DNA from: Suillus spraguei
Taxonomy: Eukaryota > Basidiomycota > Agaricomycetes > Boletales > Suillaceae
Direction: 5' to 3'
Length of the DNA stretch: 64,000 bases
Assembly (NCBI GenBank): GCA_016800925.1
Contig: JABCPU010000347.1
Span: 1 to 64,000 of the forward strand
In this document: positions 25,064-36,654 of the stretch, one piece after another
How positions within the stretch are numbered: position 1 is the first letter of the stretch
Layout of the letters: every line of letters starts with the position of its first letter
Translations under genes and position numbers: made by a program
Notes under the pieces: model-generated
Database searches by the model: none
What the model saw: the letters and a program-made list of their open reading frames with translations, nothing else
What the model was told of the DNA's origin: nothing

Positions 25064-26898
25064 TCACTCCTTCGGCATATCAATAGAACCACGAAGCTGC
25101 GTGAACGTATCATATGTGTGTTTCATACACTGATATCCGTCTGTCAGGGACCTTCAGTAATATTCTTTGTGCTTCTAGTAGTTGAGCAAAGGTCTCACAG
25201 CCTGACTCGCCCACCCCCGTAAATGGCAGTTCGTTCACTAGTCGATGGATATGGCTTTGCATGAGCACTAATACAAACATGGCGTTAATACTACCAATAA
25301 CGTACCGGCGAGTTGTTGAAGGGTATCATTGAAAACAATACCACCGCTCTGTGTTTCCGAGACAACTGTTGTGGAAAATTTGATCGCAATGTTTTAGCAT
25401 AAACCAACCATCATCAGCGAAGTGAAACATACGCCGTTGCTTCGTGCTCTCGTTGTCACTAAAAGCGTACAAAACTAGTGGATGATGTCTTTGTGCGGTA
25501 AATTAGTCAACGAGTTGGATTTTGGGAGGAGAGCTTACCGTGCATTTACAAAGTTGATTGCTTGATTGAGAGAATCCACGGGCACGATAGGCAATATCGG
25601 ACCAAAGATTTCCCTATAAACACCATGCTATCAGAATCATAGCTGCAACATAAGGCAATACCGACTCTTCTAGCAAGGAGTCACCGTGCGCAACATCCTT
25701 GACAATCGTGGGCTCGAGTCTCTTCCTCGCGGCGTCAGCGCGACCTCGGAGAACAACTTCACCCTTTGTGCGGGAAAGAAGTGAGGTGAGGCGTTTATGG
25801 TGCAAATCTGACACAATACTTCCAAACAATGGCGAATCCAGCGCACCCTCGGGGAAGAATGCGTTATAATGCTTCTGGAATGCCTTGACCAGCTCATCTT
25901 GCTTTTCCCGCTGAACGAGGACATAGTCAGGTGCCACGCAGATCTGCCAGAATTTTCATTCAGTACGTTATAGCTTGCCGGATCAGGGAGTAGCCCCAAA
26001 TTGGTCAACATCAACTCACCTGTCCAGCATTGTTACACTTGCCCCACAAGATCCTCTTGGCAGCGAGATCGATGTCGTACGCAGAGTCGATGATAACAGG
26101 ACTCTTTCCACCTAATTCAAGTGTCATTGGCGTCAGGTGCTGAGCCGCAGCGCTGGCGATGATTCTGGCGACCTTGCCATTCCCCGTGTAGAAAATGTGG
26201 TCCCATTGAAGTTCGAGTAGCTTTGTGATTTCAGGCACACCACCATTAACAACACGACACATATTTGGGTCGAGGTACTTTGGCACTATTTCCTCTAAGA
26301 GCTGTGAGAAGGTAGGGATAAGCTCAGAGGGCTTTAGTACGGCAGTGCAGCCCGCTGCGATTGCCCCAATAAGAGGTTGGAAAGAGAGGGTCATAGGGTA
26401 GTTCCATGGCCTGTTTAAACTCGATGTCAGGAAGTGGAATTGAGACAGCATTTTCCATCTCACGAGATTATCAACACAGTGCCCCTCGGAGCCTTGAAGA
26501 TTCTGGAACATGTACCTATAATTATCAGTTGCATTGATGGATCAAACGATGACTCACGCTGGATTCCATGACTTCTGCCAATCAGGCACGTCGAGATATT
26601 TTGTCTTGGCCCACTCTGGGAGCTGCTCGGCACTCTTCACAGCTCTTTCGACGATGTGGCCTACTTCAGCCATGAGGACCTCCGTTCTTGGCTTTCCGAG
26701 ATCTTTCTTTAGGGCATGACAAATGAGTTCCCGCTCATTCTGCGCCATGCGTGCAAGCTGGTATAGCTGGTGTTGACGCCACGCTAAGGGGCGAGTGAGC
26801 CCGCTACGGAATGTCGCTCGAAGAGCATCTCTGATCTTCACCACTAACTTGAATTATACAACGAGCACTGAACAGACCGCACTTACCTTTGGGATCAT
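25064..26898 (-). CDS. Aldehyde dehydrogenase, fatty-aldehyde (class 3) type
   Basis: This enzyme oxidises aldehydes to acids with NAD(P)+. It starts at ATG 26898 (MIPK, then an intron and [16 protein letters not shown]). This start avoids an in-frame stop and gives the usual N-terminus of the class. Key motifs after splicing are [16 protein letters not shown], the cofactor loop [12 protein letters not shown], the general base in [11 protein letters not shown], and the catalytic cysteine in [36 protein letters not shown] and [10 protein letters not shown] follow, and the C-terminus is GSIDMPKE at 25064. About seven introns are needed, and all checked joints keep frame. The hydrophobic tail anchor seen in some fatty aldehyde dehydrogenases is not evident, so it is probably soluble. 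Substrate is inferred from class only. Confidence 0.88.
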
Positions 26899-29862
26899 AC
26901 TAATGGTGGTCGTCTTTCAGAAGCAAATCGATCAAAAGGCATGCTCGAGAAACGCTAGCATGAGGACCGGAGGTTTCCGCCGCCACTCAGGCTCCACAGG
27001 AAATGATATTACCGAGTACATCCCGGTCTTCGAAATCAGCCGCAACACCACAAGGCTACGGATCATGATACGAAAGAAGCTAGTCTCACCGATCAATCCT
27101 CTGATTTGAAAGTACTTAGTGCAGAAAGTTTAGTCTAATATACCCTTACGAACAATCATGCAGAGCATGTCCTGTATTTTCGTTGCTAAACCAATATGAA
27201 GTCATACATTACGACCTAAAGACCGCAATCAACGTAACGCACCCTAAGGGACTGCATCGGTTCTATAGCGGACTGCTTGTAAGCGAAGTCCAAGCCGAAA
27301 GAGTGTCGCGAGGCGGGCCACGTTCCTGGCACCCGCGGCAGCCATCCGTCTCACAGAATAATAATCTGTTAGCTAGGGCAAGAAGGATGCCAGGTGGCAG
27401 GAATTTGCAACAGTTTCAAACCTGCCAAAATTCTTGACCGGGAATTTGGCGTCTCCGTGCAAAAATGATGCTGGACTGATAGGCTTAGTAGTATGATGGG
27501 TATGACATAGTTATCTCCGTACCTTGACATGTTACCAAATTTTGGTTGATGAGCTCATGATGTAGGCACCTACGAATATAATTTTGTGATAGAAGAGAAA
27601 GTCAAGTTCAACAGTGAGTCGTGACCTGTCGTGACGCGGCATGTGTGACATGACACTGTCACAATGAGATTGAACATTCACTAATGGATAAATCCTTCAA
27701 GCTTCAATGACTATCTTGATTAGACATATTCTTTGCTCAAAGGTTCACTTGGTAGACGTGATTGAGGGAAAGGACAATGATGACTGTGTTGAGTTGCACG
27801 CAAGTCTCGGACACGTTTTGCGAAGTAATACCAACTCAGGTTTTACAGTGAACCCGCTGACAAACGCATAGTGTACTCCTACAGAAAAATACCTCCTTAT
27901 ATATCCCAGTCAACGCTAAAACCATGCTGCCGACGCCCGGTAATATTGCGCCATTGACGCGCCATTGATCCCGAAGATTCCCGATAAGTGTCGAGCTCGT
28001 ACCTCGACCCCTGATAATCCAACAGACTGTACCAAGAGTCAACAAGAAATAAAGCAAATCACTGAAAACGCTCGTTGAAATACTATCGAAGAATGTTCAC
28101 AACGGCTCTCCGGGCATCCCAGAACATTTTATCCTTCAGTTTCAGCAACGGTCTAAATATTGTAATGTCTCTTTTAAAAAGCCCTGCGTGAGAAACGCGA
28201 TGGCCAGCTGCATTAGCGAAGTAAAGAAAGGTTCAGGAATCCCATTAAAGAAATCACGCCAGGGGGCCCCTAAGAGTTTAGATTCAACTAGATTAAATAC
28301 AGTGGGCATCACAAATATGTACTCACAACATACCATGAATACGAGCCTAACGATAGTGACTTGAGGAAATATCGCACAAACCGCGTGGGCATACGCTATC
28401 ATAGCACCATAGCATAATGCTCTCTGGTGAACAAAGAGTTTTCTGAAATTTATGGAAGGCTAGGAGCAGCGACTGGCAAGAAAGCGCCCGAGAAACCTCG
28501 AACAACCCAAAATTGACTTGCGAAGGGCGCATGATGAGACTGCAGAGGTCCTGTCATCAGGGAGCTCTTGACCAAAACACCACAAGCGAGGCTGGAGGAA
28601 GCAGAGATGAAGGGCCTGACGTTGATGGATTGCAAGCCATGATATATATAAAATTCAGACATGCGGAGTGGGCGGTAGCAGTGCGCAGGAGTTGAGTACA
28701 AGATAACTAAGACTGAACTGGGTACGAACCGGTCTTGTATGATTAACCGGAAAGTTAAAGTTCATGGTAGTAAGTGACCCTGTTATCAGTCAGATCTTAC
28801 TCAGACTGTTCCGAAGTAGACTGTATCCTGCGCCGGAATTTTTCTATGCCGGTGATGCGGTCTCAGTGACATGCAAGCGTAATACATCAGGACTCCGGTC
28901 ACTGATGTTCAATGGTATGTAGGGTGATTTTTTTTAGGAAACCGTACCAGACCACAGTGTACGATCGATTACCATCTGACGGAGGTGATGGCTCGGCTAA
29001 GAAAGGAAGTGTTACCCATGGCTCAAAAGACAAGATCATGCACCATCAGCATCGGGTAAGCCGGTCACAAACTGAGATCTGTAGGATAAATAAGATGGAG
29101 GGAATGTAGATCTTGGCGGAGGACAGCAGTGACCACACAGAGGCATGGATGCTAAAAGCGTGCCTTCAATGAAACTTGACTTGAAAGTTAGTTGATGGTA
29201 CAACTGCCCATATCGGGGTGGCAAGCGTGGGAGAAATATATTAGCTAATTAGTTGCAGCATGAACGAGGTATGAATGATCGACTGCCTGCCTCATAATTG
29301 CATGGCTTTTAAGTTTTGACACATCTCCCTAATGTTAATATGCCTCCCTACTTTTGGTATTGATCCACTTTACCATTCACCACCTCTTTCTGAGACAGAA
29401 ATTTATGACAGAGCTAAGCAAAATTGGGTCTAAGTGAATTTCAGCGATGATGCCGGGCGAAAATATTTTCGATATAACGATATTTTCTTCTCACAGGTTC
29501 TCTTCTTGTGTCTGGCTCCATGATTTGAACAGCCCAGTCTGATCTCTCATAACAGTCCCTGATGACTTGATGGACAGTACCGATGGCCCATTACCCCATT
29601 TCTTGATTGAGACTAGAAGCTCAATTATTTCAGACAGGTAACTATGTACTATCGAGCTTTCATCAATGCAGAAGCCATCAACTATTATGGCTAGTCTCTT
29701 GCTAACCAAAATTTTCTGATCTCTCACTAGCACAAGGCGGACCCGGCCTGCACGATGCTGACACAATCATTCGCCGTTACGGTAGTACGACAAGCACATG
29801 TGGTGAAATACCTACTTGGACGTGTATGTCAAATAAGCTGATTCCGAGTCTGATCCGGACAG
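26899..29862. other. Intergenic, 3.0 kb, one weak membrane-type open frame
   Basis: Mostly without coding signal. On the minus strand, 28142-28402 reads a hydrophobic stretch ending PWRDFFNGIPEPFFTSLMQL. This looks protein-like and could be the last exon of an unrecognised membrane protein or a relic. No convincing upstream exons were found around 28400-28700, so it is not called as a gene. Confidence 0.4.
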
Positions 29863-29872
29863 GTATATAAGC
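29863..29872 (+). promoter_or_regulatory. TATA box of the sesquiterpene synthase gene
   Basis: The sequence GTATATAAGC lies about 65 bp upstream of the ATG at 29936. It is a strong match to a TATA element at a normal distance. Confidence 0.5.
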
Positions 29873-29935
29873 TCTGCTGGAAGTCCTGGATTTGACTAAC
29901 AAACAATTTGCCCCTCTTTCAACTTTCGCACTGCT

Positions 29936-31237
29936 ATGGATGCTCGCCCAAGAATGATATACCTCCCAGACACTATGGTTAACTGGCCCTGGCCGCGCAC
30001 TATCAATCCTCATTTTGAAGACGAGAAAGTCGAAGTCGATGCTTGGTTCCGTGATTTCAAGGCTTTGAATCCTGAGTCACAGGAAGCATTCACAAATGCG
30101 ATTTTGGTTCGACCAATACCGCTCTCAATTACTGTGATGATATCTGACACATGCTTATAGCCCGCCTAACAGCATTAACTCATCCTAACGCACCAAGAGG
30201 TTTGTGTTTGACCCTAGCAATTCACGTGTCATGAAACTCTGATTCCATTCCTCAAAATTAGAACACTTCCGGATCGCCTGTGAATTGTCGAATGTTTTCT
30301 TCATTTTTGACGATTACACCGACTTTGCAAATGAGGCGGCCGTGACGGAAATGGTGAACATTGTGCTCGACGCCCTACACCATCCTCATAAGACACGACC
30401 AGAAGGTGAATGTATCCTTGGTGAAATCGTGCGACAGTAAGTGCTTCTGAATTGTTTGAAGATCATCTGAAATCCAAGGGATTTTTGCATAGATTTTGGA
30501 CTCGTGCGATCCAATCCGCAAGCCTGTCTTCTCAACGTCACTTTCTTGAAACCTTTACTGAATACCTTCATGGAGTGGTCGCCGAGGCTATTGACCGTGA
30601 AGAAGGTCATGGTAAGCGCAGTGTCAATGAGTACATAAAGCTCCGGCGGTATACGGTTGGCTTAAGACCATGTTTCTTCATAAATGAAATGGGGATGGAC
30701 CTTCCTGATGAAGTATTCTACCATCCCATCATCATGGATCTTGCTGAATGCATCACAGACTTGGTTATGTTCGATAATGTAAATCAGTATTGGGGACGTC
30801 TTTGTTTGCGATATGCTCACGACCTTCACAGGACATAGCCTCGTACAACAAAGAGCAAGCGGCTGGAAACGAAGAGCATAACGTGATCACCATTGTCATG
30901 TCGGAACTTGGCCTCGACATCGGTAGTGCAATGGCTTGGGCAGCGCACTACCACGCCGGAGTTCAGAAACGATATATCGATGGTCTTGCGAAGGTTCCTT
31001 CATGGGGACCCTCCATTGACGTCCTAGTCAAAGAGTATATTGACCAGAACGTGATGTGGGCTCGAGGCAATCATTCTTGGTATTACGAAAGTCAAAGGTA
31101 ATGAGAGCTTCTCATTGGCACGAGCCATCACTTAACCCGATTGAAATTGCAGATATTTTGGTACTAAAGGCCCGGAAATACAGAAAACTAGGCTAGTCCC
31201 GTTATTGCCAAAGGCCAACCGCAGAGCCGGCGTGTGA
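29936..31237 (+). CDS. Sesquiterpene synthase (basidiomycete, protoilludene-synthase-like), apparent 1-nt frameshift in exon 1
   Basis: Class I terpene cyclases of this kind turn farnesyl diphosphate into a sesquiterpene. The protein opens with the family N-terminus (MIYLPDTMVNWPWPR, then NPHFEDEKVEVDAWF). The aspartate-rich motif is FIFDDYTDF, and the NSE metal triad NDIASYNKE is split by an intron of about 60 nt ending before 30835. The distal ESQRYFG carries the conserved Arg-Tyr pair, and the stop is at 31237. Introns include 30107-30160 and 30200-30261. To join exon 1 to exon 2 in frame, the exon 1 end must read CDF rather than NAIL. That needs one extra base near 30094-30097, so the gene as given is probably broken. 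Spliced length would be about 330 residues, normal for the family. The product cannot be predicted, and the clade III resemblance is an inference. Confidence 0.85.
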
Positions 31238-31703
31238 ATAGATTATCCAGATACAAAGCTTTCTCTGCAGAATATGATATTACCTTTTCTTGTACTTGTA
31301 TTTCGCTGTGATATTACCATGCTTCTCACTCAGTCTCACTTTCAGTCGACTAGTACTTTCGGTAGTAGTTACAATTATATTGTTCCCATTCGTCTAACAA
31401 GTACCTCTGTAAGGCTGGGTACGAGTTCGAAGGGGAAAGTGAACAGAATGAGAGAGAGATGGAACGTATCGGATTCTCTTCCTTTCTCTAGATACGAGAG
31501 TACATGAATGGTATAATACGTTTTCGAGTAGTTGACTGGGCCGGAATTGAGCATATAAGGGCATGTACCGATAATAAAATGAACGGTCGGAGCAAGCAAA
31601 GCGCTGACGTTGACTATGGAGCCGATGATCCAATGTGAGTCGGGACTCGGAAAACAATGGTGACATCATGTGGCGCTGTAAGTACTTATATAAGACTCCT
31701 CTC
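31238..31703. other. Downstream region of the terpene synthase and LINE target site
   Basis: No gene is seen. The last 12 bp (31692-31703, AAGACTCCTCTC) are the left copy of the LINE target-site duplication. Confidence 0.6.
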
Positions 31704-34700
31704 CAGAAAGTATCAAGCGAGCGAAGACAAACCATTGGACAGAATGGTTAGAGGAACTGACATTCACAGGAGTATGGACCTTTCATAGATACGTAGCAGG
31801 CGACCCTTCCGACCAGATACACACAAGGATCAAAACCCTCCAAGACCCGAGGGCAAACAATCAGGACAACACGATGCAAGATAACACCCGAAAGAGCGAG
31901 CTACTTTACGAGGTATTCTTCAGAACGCCGCCAGACGATGACCAAGTGAACCCGGACTTCGACTACGACCCTCCAATATGTGAATTCAGACCAATCACGA
32001 ACCAGCAAGTACACAGAGCAATCGCGAAACTATCACCGTTCAAAGCCCCAGGACCCAATGGGATAAGCAACGTAGTATTCATGAAATGCGCTGACCTTCT
32101 TGTACCATTCATGGCACCAATATACAGAGCTACGTTCACCCTCGAAGTGTACCCAAACGAATGGAAATGTTCCTCGACGATCGTACTCAGGAAGCCAGGA
32201 AGGCCAGACTACAGTGTCCCGAAGGCATATAGACCGATAACGCTATTAGACACGATGGCTAAGATCCTTTCATCATGTGTTGCCGACGATCTAACATATA
32301 TTGCAGAAGAACACCATCTATTACCCCCAACCCACTTCGGCGGTCGACCGGGACGATCAACGGTAGACTCCCTCCACCTGCTAACTAAGTTCATAACAGA
32401 TTCCTGGGCGTCGAAAACAAACAACCACGTTTCCCTACTCTTCCTTGACGTAAAGGCGGCCTTCCCGAGCGTGGTAGCAAGCAAGCTACTACACAACCTC
32501 AGAAAAGCAAGAATACCAAAGGAATATGTAGATTGGTACAAACGAAGACTGGACAACAGAACGACGCATCTCTTTTTCGACGACTACCAGTCAAACTTGT
32601 TCAATGTGTCAGATGGACTAGACCAGGGATGTCCGCTATCCCCAATGGGCTTCATCTTCTACAACGCACCAGTCCTGCGAGTCGCAGACCCGAGACCCAG
32701 CAAAGGAGAACTGAGTCTAGGATTCATCGACGATGTAGCGCTAATAGCAAGAGGGCGCTCATACGAGGAATCAAACGCAAAGGTCAAAAACATGATGGAA
32801 AAGCAAGGAGGTGCACTTGACTGGAGCGAGGAATACAACGCTGAGTTTGAGCTAGACAAAACCGCACTAATTTGTCTTTCCAGGATACGAGTTCGAAGCA
32901 CCGAAAACCCCAACAAGACAGTCCCTACGCCACGAGTACCCATCACCATCCGCGATCACACAATCCAACCTTCGAAGTCGCACAAATTTCTAGGAATCAT
33001 CATCGACGAAAATCTAAACTTCAAGGAGCAGGCGGCCCACGCACTGGCCAAAGGAACGAAGTACGCACTAGCATGTAGCCGGATGATACGTCCGACGAAG
33101 GGAATACACGGGAAACTGATGAAAAAACTGTATGAGGGAGTAATCGTCCCGAAGATGTTGTACGCCGCAGATGTGTGGTGCGCAGGTCTAGTAGAAAAGG
33201 GGAGGGGGAAAAGGGGGAAAGGGCGAGGAGCAAGAGGCTTCGCCTCGCAGATGGCGCGAGTGCAGAGAATGGCAACCATATCAATTGCGGGAGGACTAAG
33301 ATCAAGTCCCACAGACATGCTAGACGCGCACGCTAATGTACTACCTTTTCAGCAGACTCTTCGAAAAGCGTGCTACAGAGCCACGCTCAGAATGGCGACA
33401 CTCCCACAGAAACATCCACTAGCCAAGGGAATCAAGAACGCATACGATTACGGCAAAGAGAGAGATTTTAAGGGGAAAAAACGCTATCCATCCCCACTGC
33501 ATAAGCTGATGTACGAATTCAGGATCAACCCATCGACGGTGGAAAAGATAGACCCAGTCAGACACTACCCCAAGTGGGAGCCGGATGTAGACATCCACAT
33601 AGCGGAGAAGGCCGAGACAGCAAAGATAGAAGACGGACTCGCCGATGAAAACCTAAGGGCGTACTCAGACAGGTCAATGGTGGATGGGGGAGTTGGAGGA
33701 GCAGCAGTGGTCATGAGAGGCAACGAAGTGATAGGAAGCAAGAGGTTTCACTTGGGGAGCGACCGCGAGCATACGGTCTATGAAGCAGAGTTGGTGGGGA
33801 TGATATTAGCAGTACAACTGCTGAAGGAGACGGGAGGAAGAAGGGGCACCATATCCCTAGGTGTCGACAATCAGGCAGCGATAAGAGCAACCGAAGCTTT
33901 CCGCTCACAGCCAGGACACTACCTCATGGACCAATTCCACGATGATCTTAGAAGACTCATCCCTGAGCACGACGAAAGAAAACTCAAAGTCAGATGGACG
34001 CCAGGCCATGTAGGGATACCAGGGAATGAAGAGGCAGACACTCGCGCGAAACGCGCCGCACGAGGCGAATCATCAGACACACGAGCCCAGCCAAAGTCGC
34101 TCCTAACCGAGGAAGGAGAACTCAGAATCCTACCAAGGAGCAAAGCGGCACTAAGACAACACTTCTACGCAAAGATCAAAAAAGAGGCCACCACCATCAT
34201 GGAGAACTCACCGCGCTACACACTGCTCAAATCAGTCGACACGTCAGCACCATCAAAGAAGTTTGCAAAGAAGATAGAGAAGCTACCGAGACGTCACAGC
34301 TCACTGATGTTTCAACTCCGCACGGGACATATAGCGCTCAACAAACACCTCAAACGAATAGCGAAATCCCCAACGGCGCGTTGCCCAGCATGCGAAAACC
34401 ATGACGAAACGGTACACCACTTCATCCTAGTCTGCCCAGCATACGTGAACCAGAGAGAACAAATGAGGAAAGAAGTCGGAGCAAGACAATGCAAAATCGA
34501 GTACCTGCTGAACGAAAGCAAGGGAATGAGAGCAACGTTGACGTACATCGCGCGCACGAGAAGATTGGAACAAACCTTCGGAGATGTAACCCCCCCAGCG
34601 GAAAAGGAGAAGGAATAGAGGAAACGCGACAACAAGTCGCACAAATCATATCAAGAGCCTGAAGAAGGCCCTAACGTCCGCGCGCAAGCCAGGACCACTG

Positions 34701-34829
34701 TATAGCATAGACAACCAAAAAACGGACCAAAGCATATACGAATAGATTAGATGTACAGTAGGTAGTGTCCATCATAGGGCATAGCCCCAACGGACAATAA
34801 ACAAGGATCAAAAAAAAAAAAAAAAAAAA
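31704..34829 (+). mobile_element. 5'-truncated LINE (non-LTR retrotransposon, Tad-like with RNase H)
   Basis: The element is flanked by a perfect 12-bp duplication, AAGACTCCTCTC (31692-31703 and 34830-34841). It ends in about 20 adenines at 34810-34829, as expected for target-primed reverse transcription. The left junction falls inside the coding region: the ORF is open right up to 31706, and the endonuclease domain and any ORF1 are missing. The single remaining frame is intact over more than 970 codons, so the insertion is recent. Confidence 0.93.
31706..34618 (+). CDS. LINE ORF2 protein: reverse transcriptase, RNase H, zinc finger; N-terminus missing
   Basis: The frame starts at the truncation point with ESIKRAKTNHWTEWLEEL, the linker that normally joins endonuclease to RT. 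RT motifs are SPFKAPGPNGI, YRPITLLDTMAKI, HFGGRPGRST, LFLDVKAAFPSV, GLDQGCPLSP and the catalytic FIDDVALIA near 32728-32750. RNase H follows at about 33660-34080, with acidic residues in AYSDRS, VYEAELVG and GVDNQAA and the TPGHVGIPGNEEAD motif. The usual DGS is DRS here. A C-terminal CPACENHDETVHHFILVCPAY finger (C-X2-C-X8-H-X4-C-like) lies near 34381-34443. The first ATG in frame is 31874, but it is internal. The protein would act in cis on its own RNA in the nucleus. Without endonuclease it is not autonomous. Confidence 0.9.
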   Translation, partial: ESIKRAKTNHWTEWLEELTFTGVWTFHRYVAGDPSDQIHTRIKTLQDPRANNQDNTMQDNTRKSELLYEVFFRTPPDDDQVNPDFDYDPPICEFRPITNQQVHRAIAKLSPFKAPGPNGISNVVFMKCADLLVPFMAPIYRATFTLEVYPNEWKCSSTIVLRKPGRPDYSVPKAYRPITLLDTMAKILSSCVADDLTYIAEEHHLLPPTHFGGRPGRSTVDSLHLLTKFITDSWASKTNNHVSLLFLDVKAAFPSVVASKLLHNLRKARIPKEYVDWYKRRLDNRTTHLFFDDYQSNLFNVSDGLDQGCPLSPMGFIFYNAPVLRVADPRPSKGELSLGFIDDVALIARGRSYEESNAKVKNMMEKQGGALDWSEEYNAEFELDKTALICLSRIRVRSTENPNKTVPTPRVPITIRDHTIQPSKSHKFLGIIIDENLNFKEQAAHALAKGTKYALACSRMIRPTKGIHGKLMKKLYEGVIVPKMLYAADVWCAGLVEKGRGKRGKGRGARGFASQMARVQRMATISIAGGLRSSPTDMLDAHANVLPFQQTLRKACYRATLRMATLPQKHPLAKGIKNAYDYGKERDFKGKKRYPSPLHKLMYEFRINPSTVEKIDPVRHYPKWEPDVDIHIAEKAETAKIEDGLADENLRAYSDRSMVDGGVGGAAVVMRGNEVIGSKRFHLGSDREHTVYEAELVGMILAVQLLKETGGRRGTISLGVDNQAAIRATEAFRSQPGHYLMDQFHDDLRRLIPEHDERKLKVRWTPGHVGIPGNEEADTRAKRAARGESSDTRAQPKSLLTEEGELRILPRSKAALRQHFYAKIKKEATTIMENSPRYTLLKSVDTSAPSKKFAKKIEKLPRRHSSLMFQLRTGHIALNKHLKRIAKSPTARCPACENHDETVHHFILVCPAYVNQREQMRKEVGARQCKIEYLLNESKGMRATLTYIARTRRLEQTFGDVTPPAEKEKE

Positions 34830-34841
34830 AAGACTCCTCTC

Positions 34842-35303
34842 AGGTTCTCACAGATAAGCGCCGCCGTCATTTACAGTATGTCGCACAATACTATTTATTT
34901 TGAACTGACCTGGGGTCCTAACATTGTTAGACAAGACTTGTACTCACAGATTCAACTAGCAAGCTGAATTCTGCTACGAGCTTGGTAGGTGTATAATCTA
35001 CTATTGTATGTCAATATTTCGTCACTGACTTGCCTCGCTCTCCATAGGGAGATTCTGCCTCTAAGGCATGACTTTGCGCTATTGCATGACAGAATTTACT
35101 CAGAATTCTTATGGGGCCCTCGCATTGATAGACAGAACTTGCACTTACGGATCTAACTGGGAAGCTGGAAGAGTCCATGGGCAACCAGGTCAGTGTGCGC
35201 GACTCATTATATGTTATCTCATCGTTATCTCCTTTGCACTTTGTAGGGATATTCTGTCCCTGATGTAGGACTTTTGCAGAGGTTGCAAGTGACTTTCTGA
35301 CTT
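34842..35303. other. Intergenic or intronic sequence right of the LINE
   Basis: Host sequence that was contiguous with 31691 before the LINE inserted. Short possible exons (for example LTDLTGKLEESMGNQ near 35148-35190) could belong to the unrecognised gene at 35304, but the splice structure is not convincing. Confidence 0.35.
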
Positions 35304-35659
35304 GTTGAATACAGGAGGCACCCAAGGTCCCCAGAGGAGGCTGGACCGACCACATTTTTGGTCCCGCAATCAAACAGATACTATGTTCATACATCGAGGA
35401 GCCAAACCCCGACACCATTGAGGACATTTTACGAGATCCAAACACCCAAGATTATGTGTTTTCGTGTAAGGGAGATTTTTACTTCTGCAATTGCTTGAGC
35501 GATGGGACATTTTTGGTGCTTGAGCCGAAGGGAAAGGCAGCGCTGTGGGAACAGATGGACGAAGATATATCAAAGGTGCGCCTCAGGGATCTGTATCCGG
35601 ACGGTGAATGTGTCAGCGGTAATGCCATTTATCAATCTGACTCAGTACTCTCAGTATGA
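35304..35659 (+). CDS. Unrecognised exon-like open frame
   Basis: After a good acceptor (GAATACAG) the frame runs open with EAPKVPRGGWTDHIFGPAIK, then SYIEEPNPDTIEDILRDP, FSCKGDFYFCNCLSDGTFLV, and KVRLRDLYPDGECV. The amino acid composition is protein-like, with balanced charge and hydrophobic spacing. I do not recognise the family. Possible flanking exons lie upstream (35148-35190) and downstream (a GRFGRDLSSDANIAQNEF frame near 35728-35785). It may be a host gene or a remnant, and exon borders are uncertain. Confidence 0.35.
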
Positions 35660-35799
35660 CGGGCAAGGATAGCACACGTCCATCGCATCTGGGATAGTGT
35701 AAATATTGTGATGTGACTTCGTTACAGGCCGATTTGGACGTGATTTGTCATCCGATGCAAACATTGCTCAAAATGAATTCCAATATTCGTTAGTGATCA

Positions 35800-36654
35800 A
35801 TATGTAATTGTCATCAACATATGAATCTTTATCTGCATACAGGCCCATGGTATAGGAGTGCTATTCACCTCTCACCACATTTACTTGTCCTCCGCGTGTA
35901 CTACTCAGAATCCGGAATGCGTCGATGAGTAAGGCACAGCTTGTGTTACGTCTAATAGCGATTTAATGTTGGTTTTCAGACGCACCATCTCTCCATGTCG
36001 AGCCTCGACCCCTCCTTGTCAAGTTCCATATAGCCAAGCCCACAACCGTCCCGTGCTGAGACTTATTCAGGGCCTGTTCGAGCACCATTCATATCACAAG
36101 TTCTGCTCGCAGCCTCCGTATTCATACAAACCTCCAAGGGTTCCTATGCCGTCAAACCCCACCCTGCGCATCAGCAGTCTAACTTTGGTATATTTTCAAT
36201 CTCTCATTTTCGAACACTAGCAATGTCTCCTTATGCTTATGTCCCCTTCGTCCCAACAGAAGCATATATTATACTCATCCACTTATGAGTTTTGCGAGTG
36301 CTTTGGGATATACCATGAGTACGTTCATTTTAAGTATCTTTGAGGAATCAATTCGACTTTTCCTATCCTACACATAATCATCGATCAACAATGTGGCCCC
36401 TCATTCAGCGAGCCTCGCCCGATAACTCCAATGCCACGTTTTCAGATGAGCTATCCGAAATTCTTTCAGTGCGGCCGGCTCTTCTGAAGAATTTGCACTC
36501 ATTAAACGTCGACGTGCCACGTTGTAGAGGGTCCAGAGGGAGGAAAAGAAAATAGTCATTGGCCGATGTAACTGTGTCCCCAGTCTGAGTACGAATAAGA
36601 TATGCAGAGGATGGCCTCAATTGATCTGCGAGTCATTATCATACTTTAGAAATA
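35800..36654. other. Intergenic, no gene seen
   Basis: Short open frames only (for example 35966-36220 and 36340-36555) with no domain-like features or repeats. Confidence 0.5.

Noticed and set aside
28142..28402. Hydrophobic protein-like frame ending PWRDFFNGIPEP...
   Set aside because: Too little support for a gene. No upstream exons with consistent frame were found and no family was recognised.
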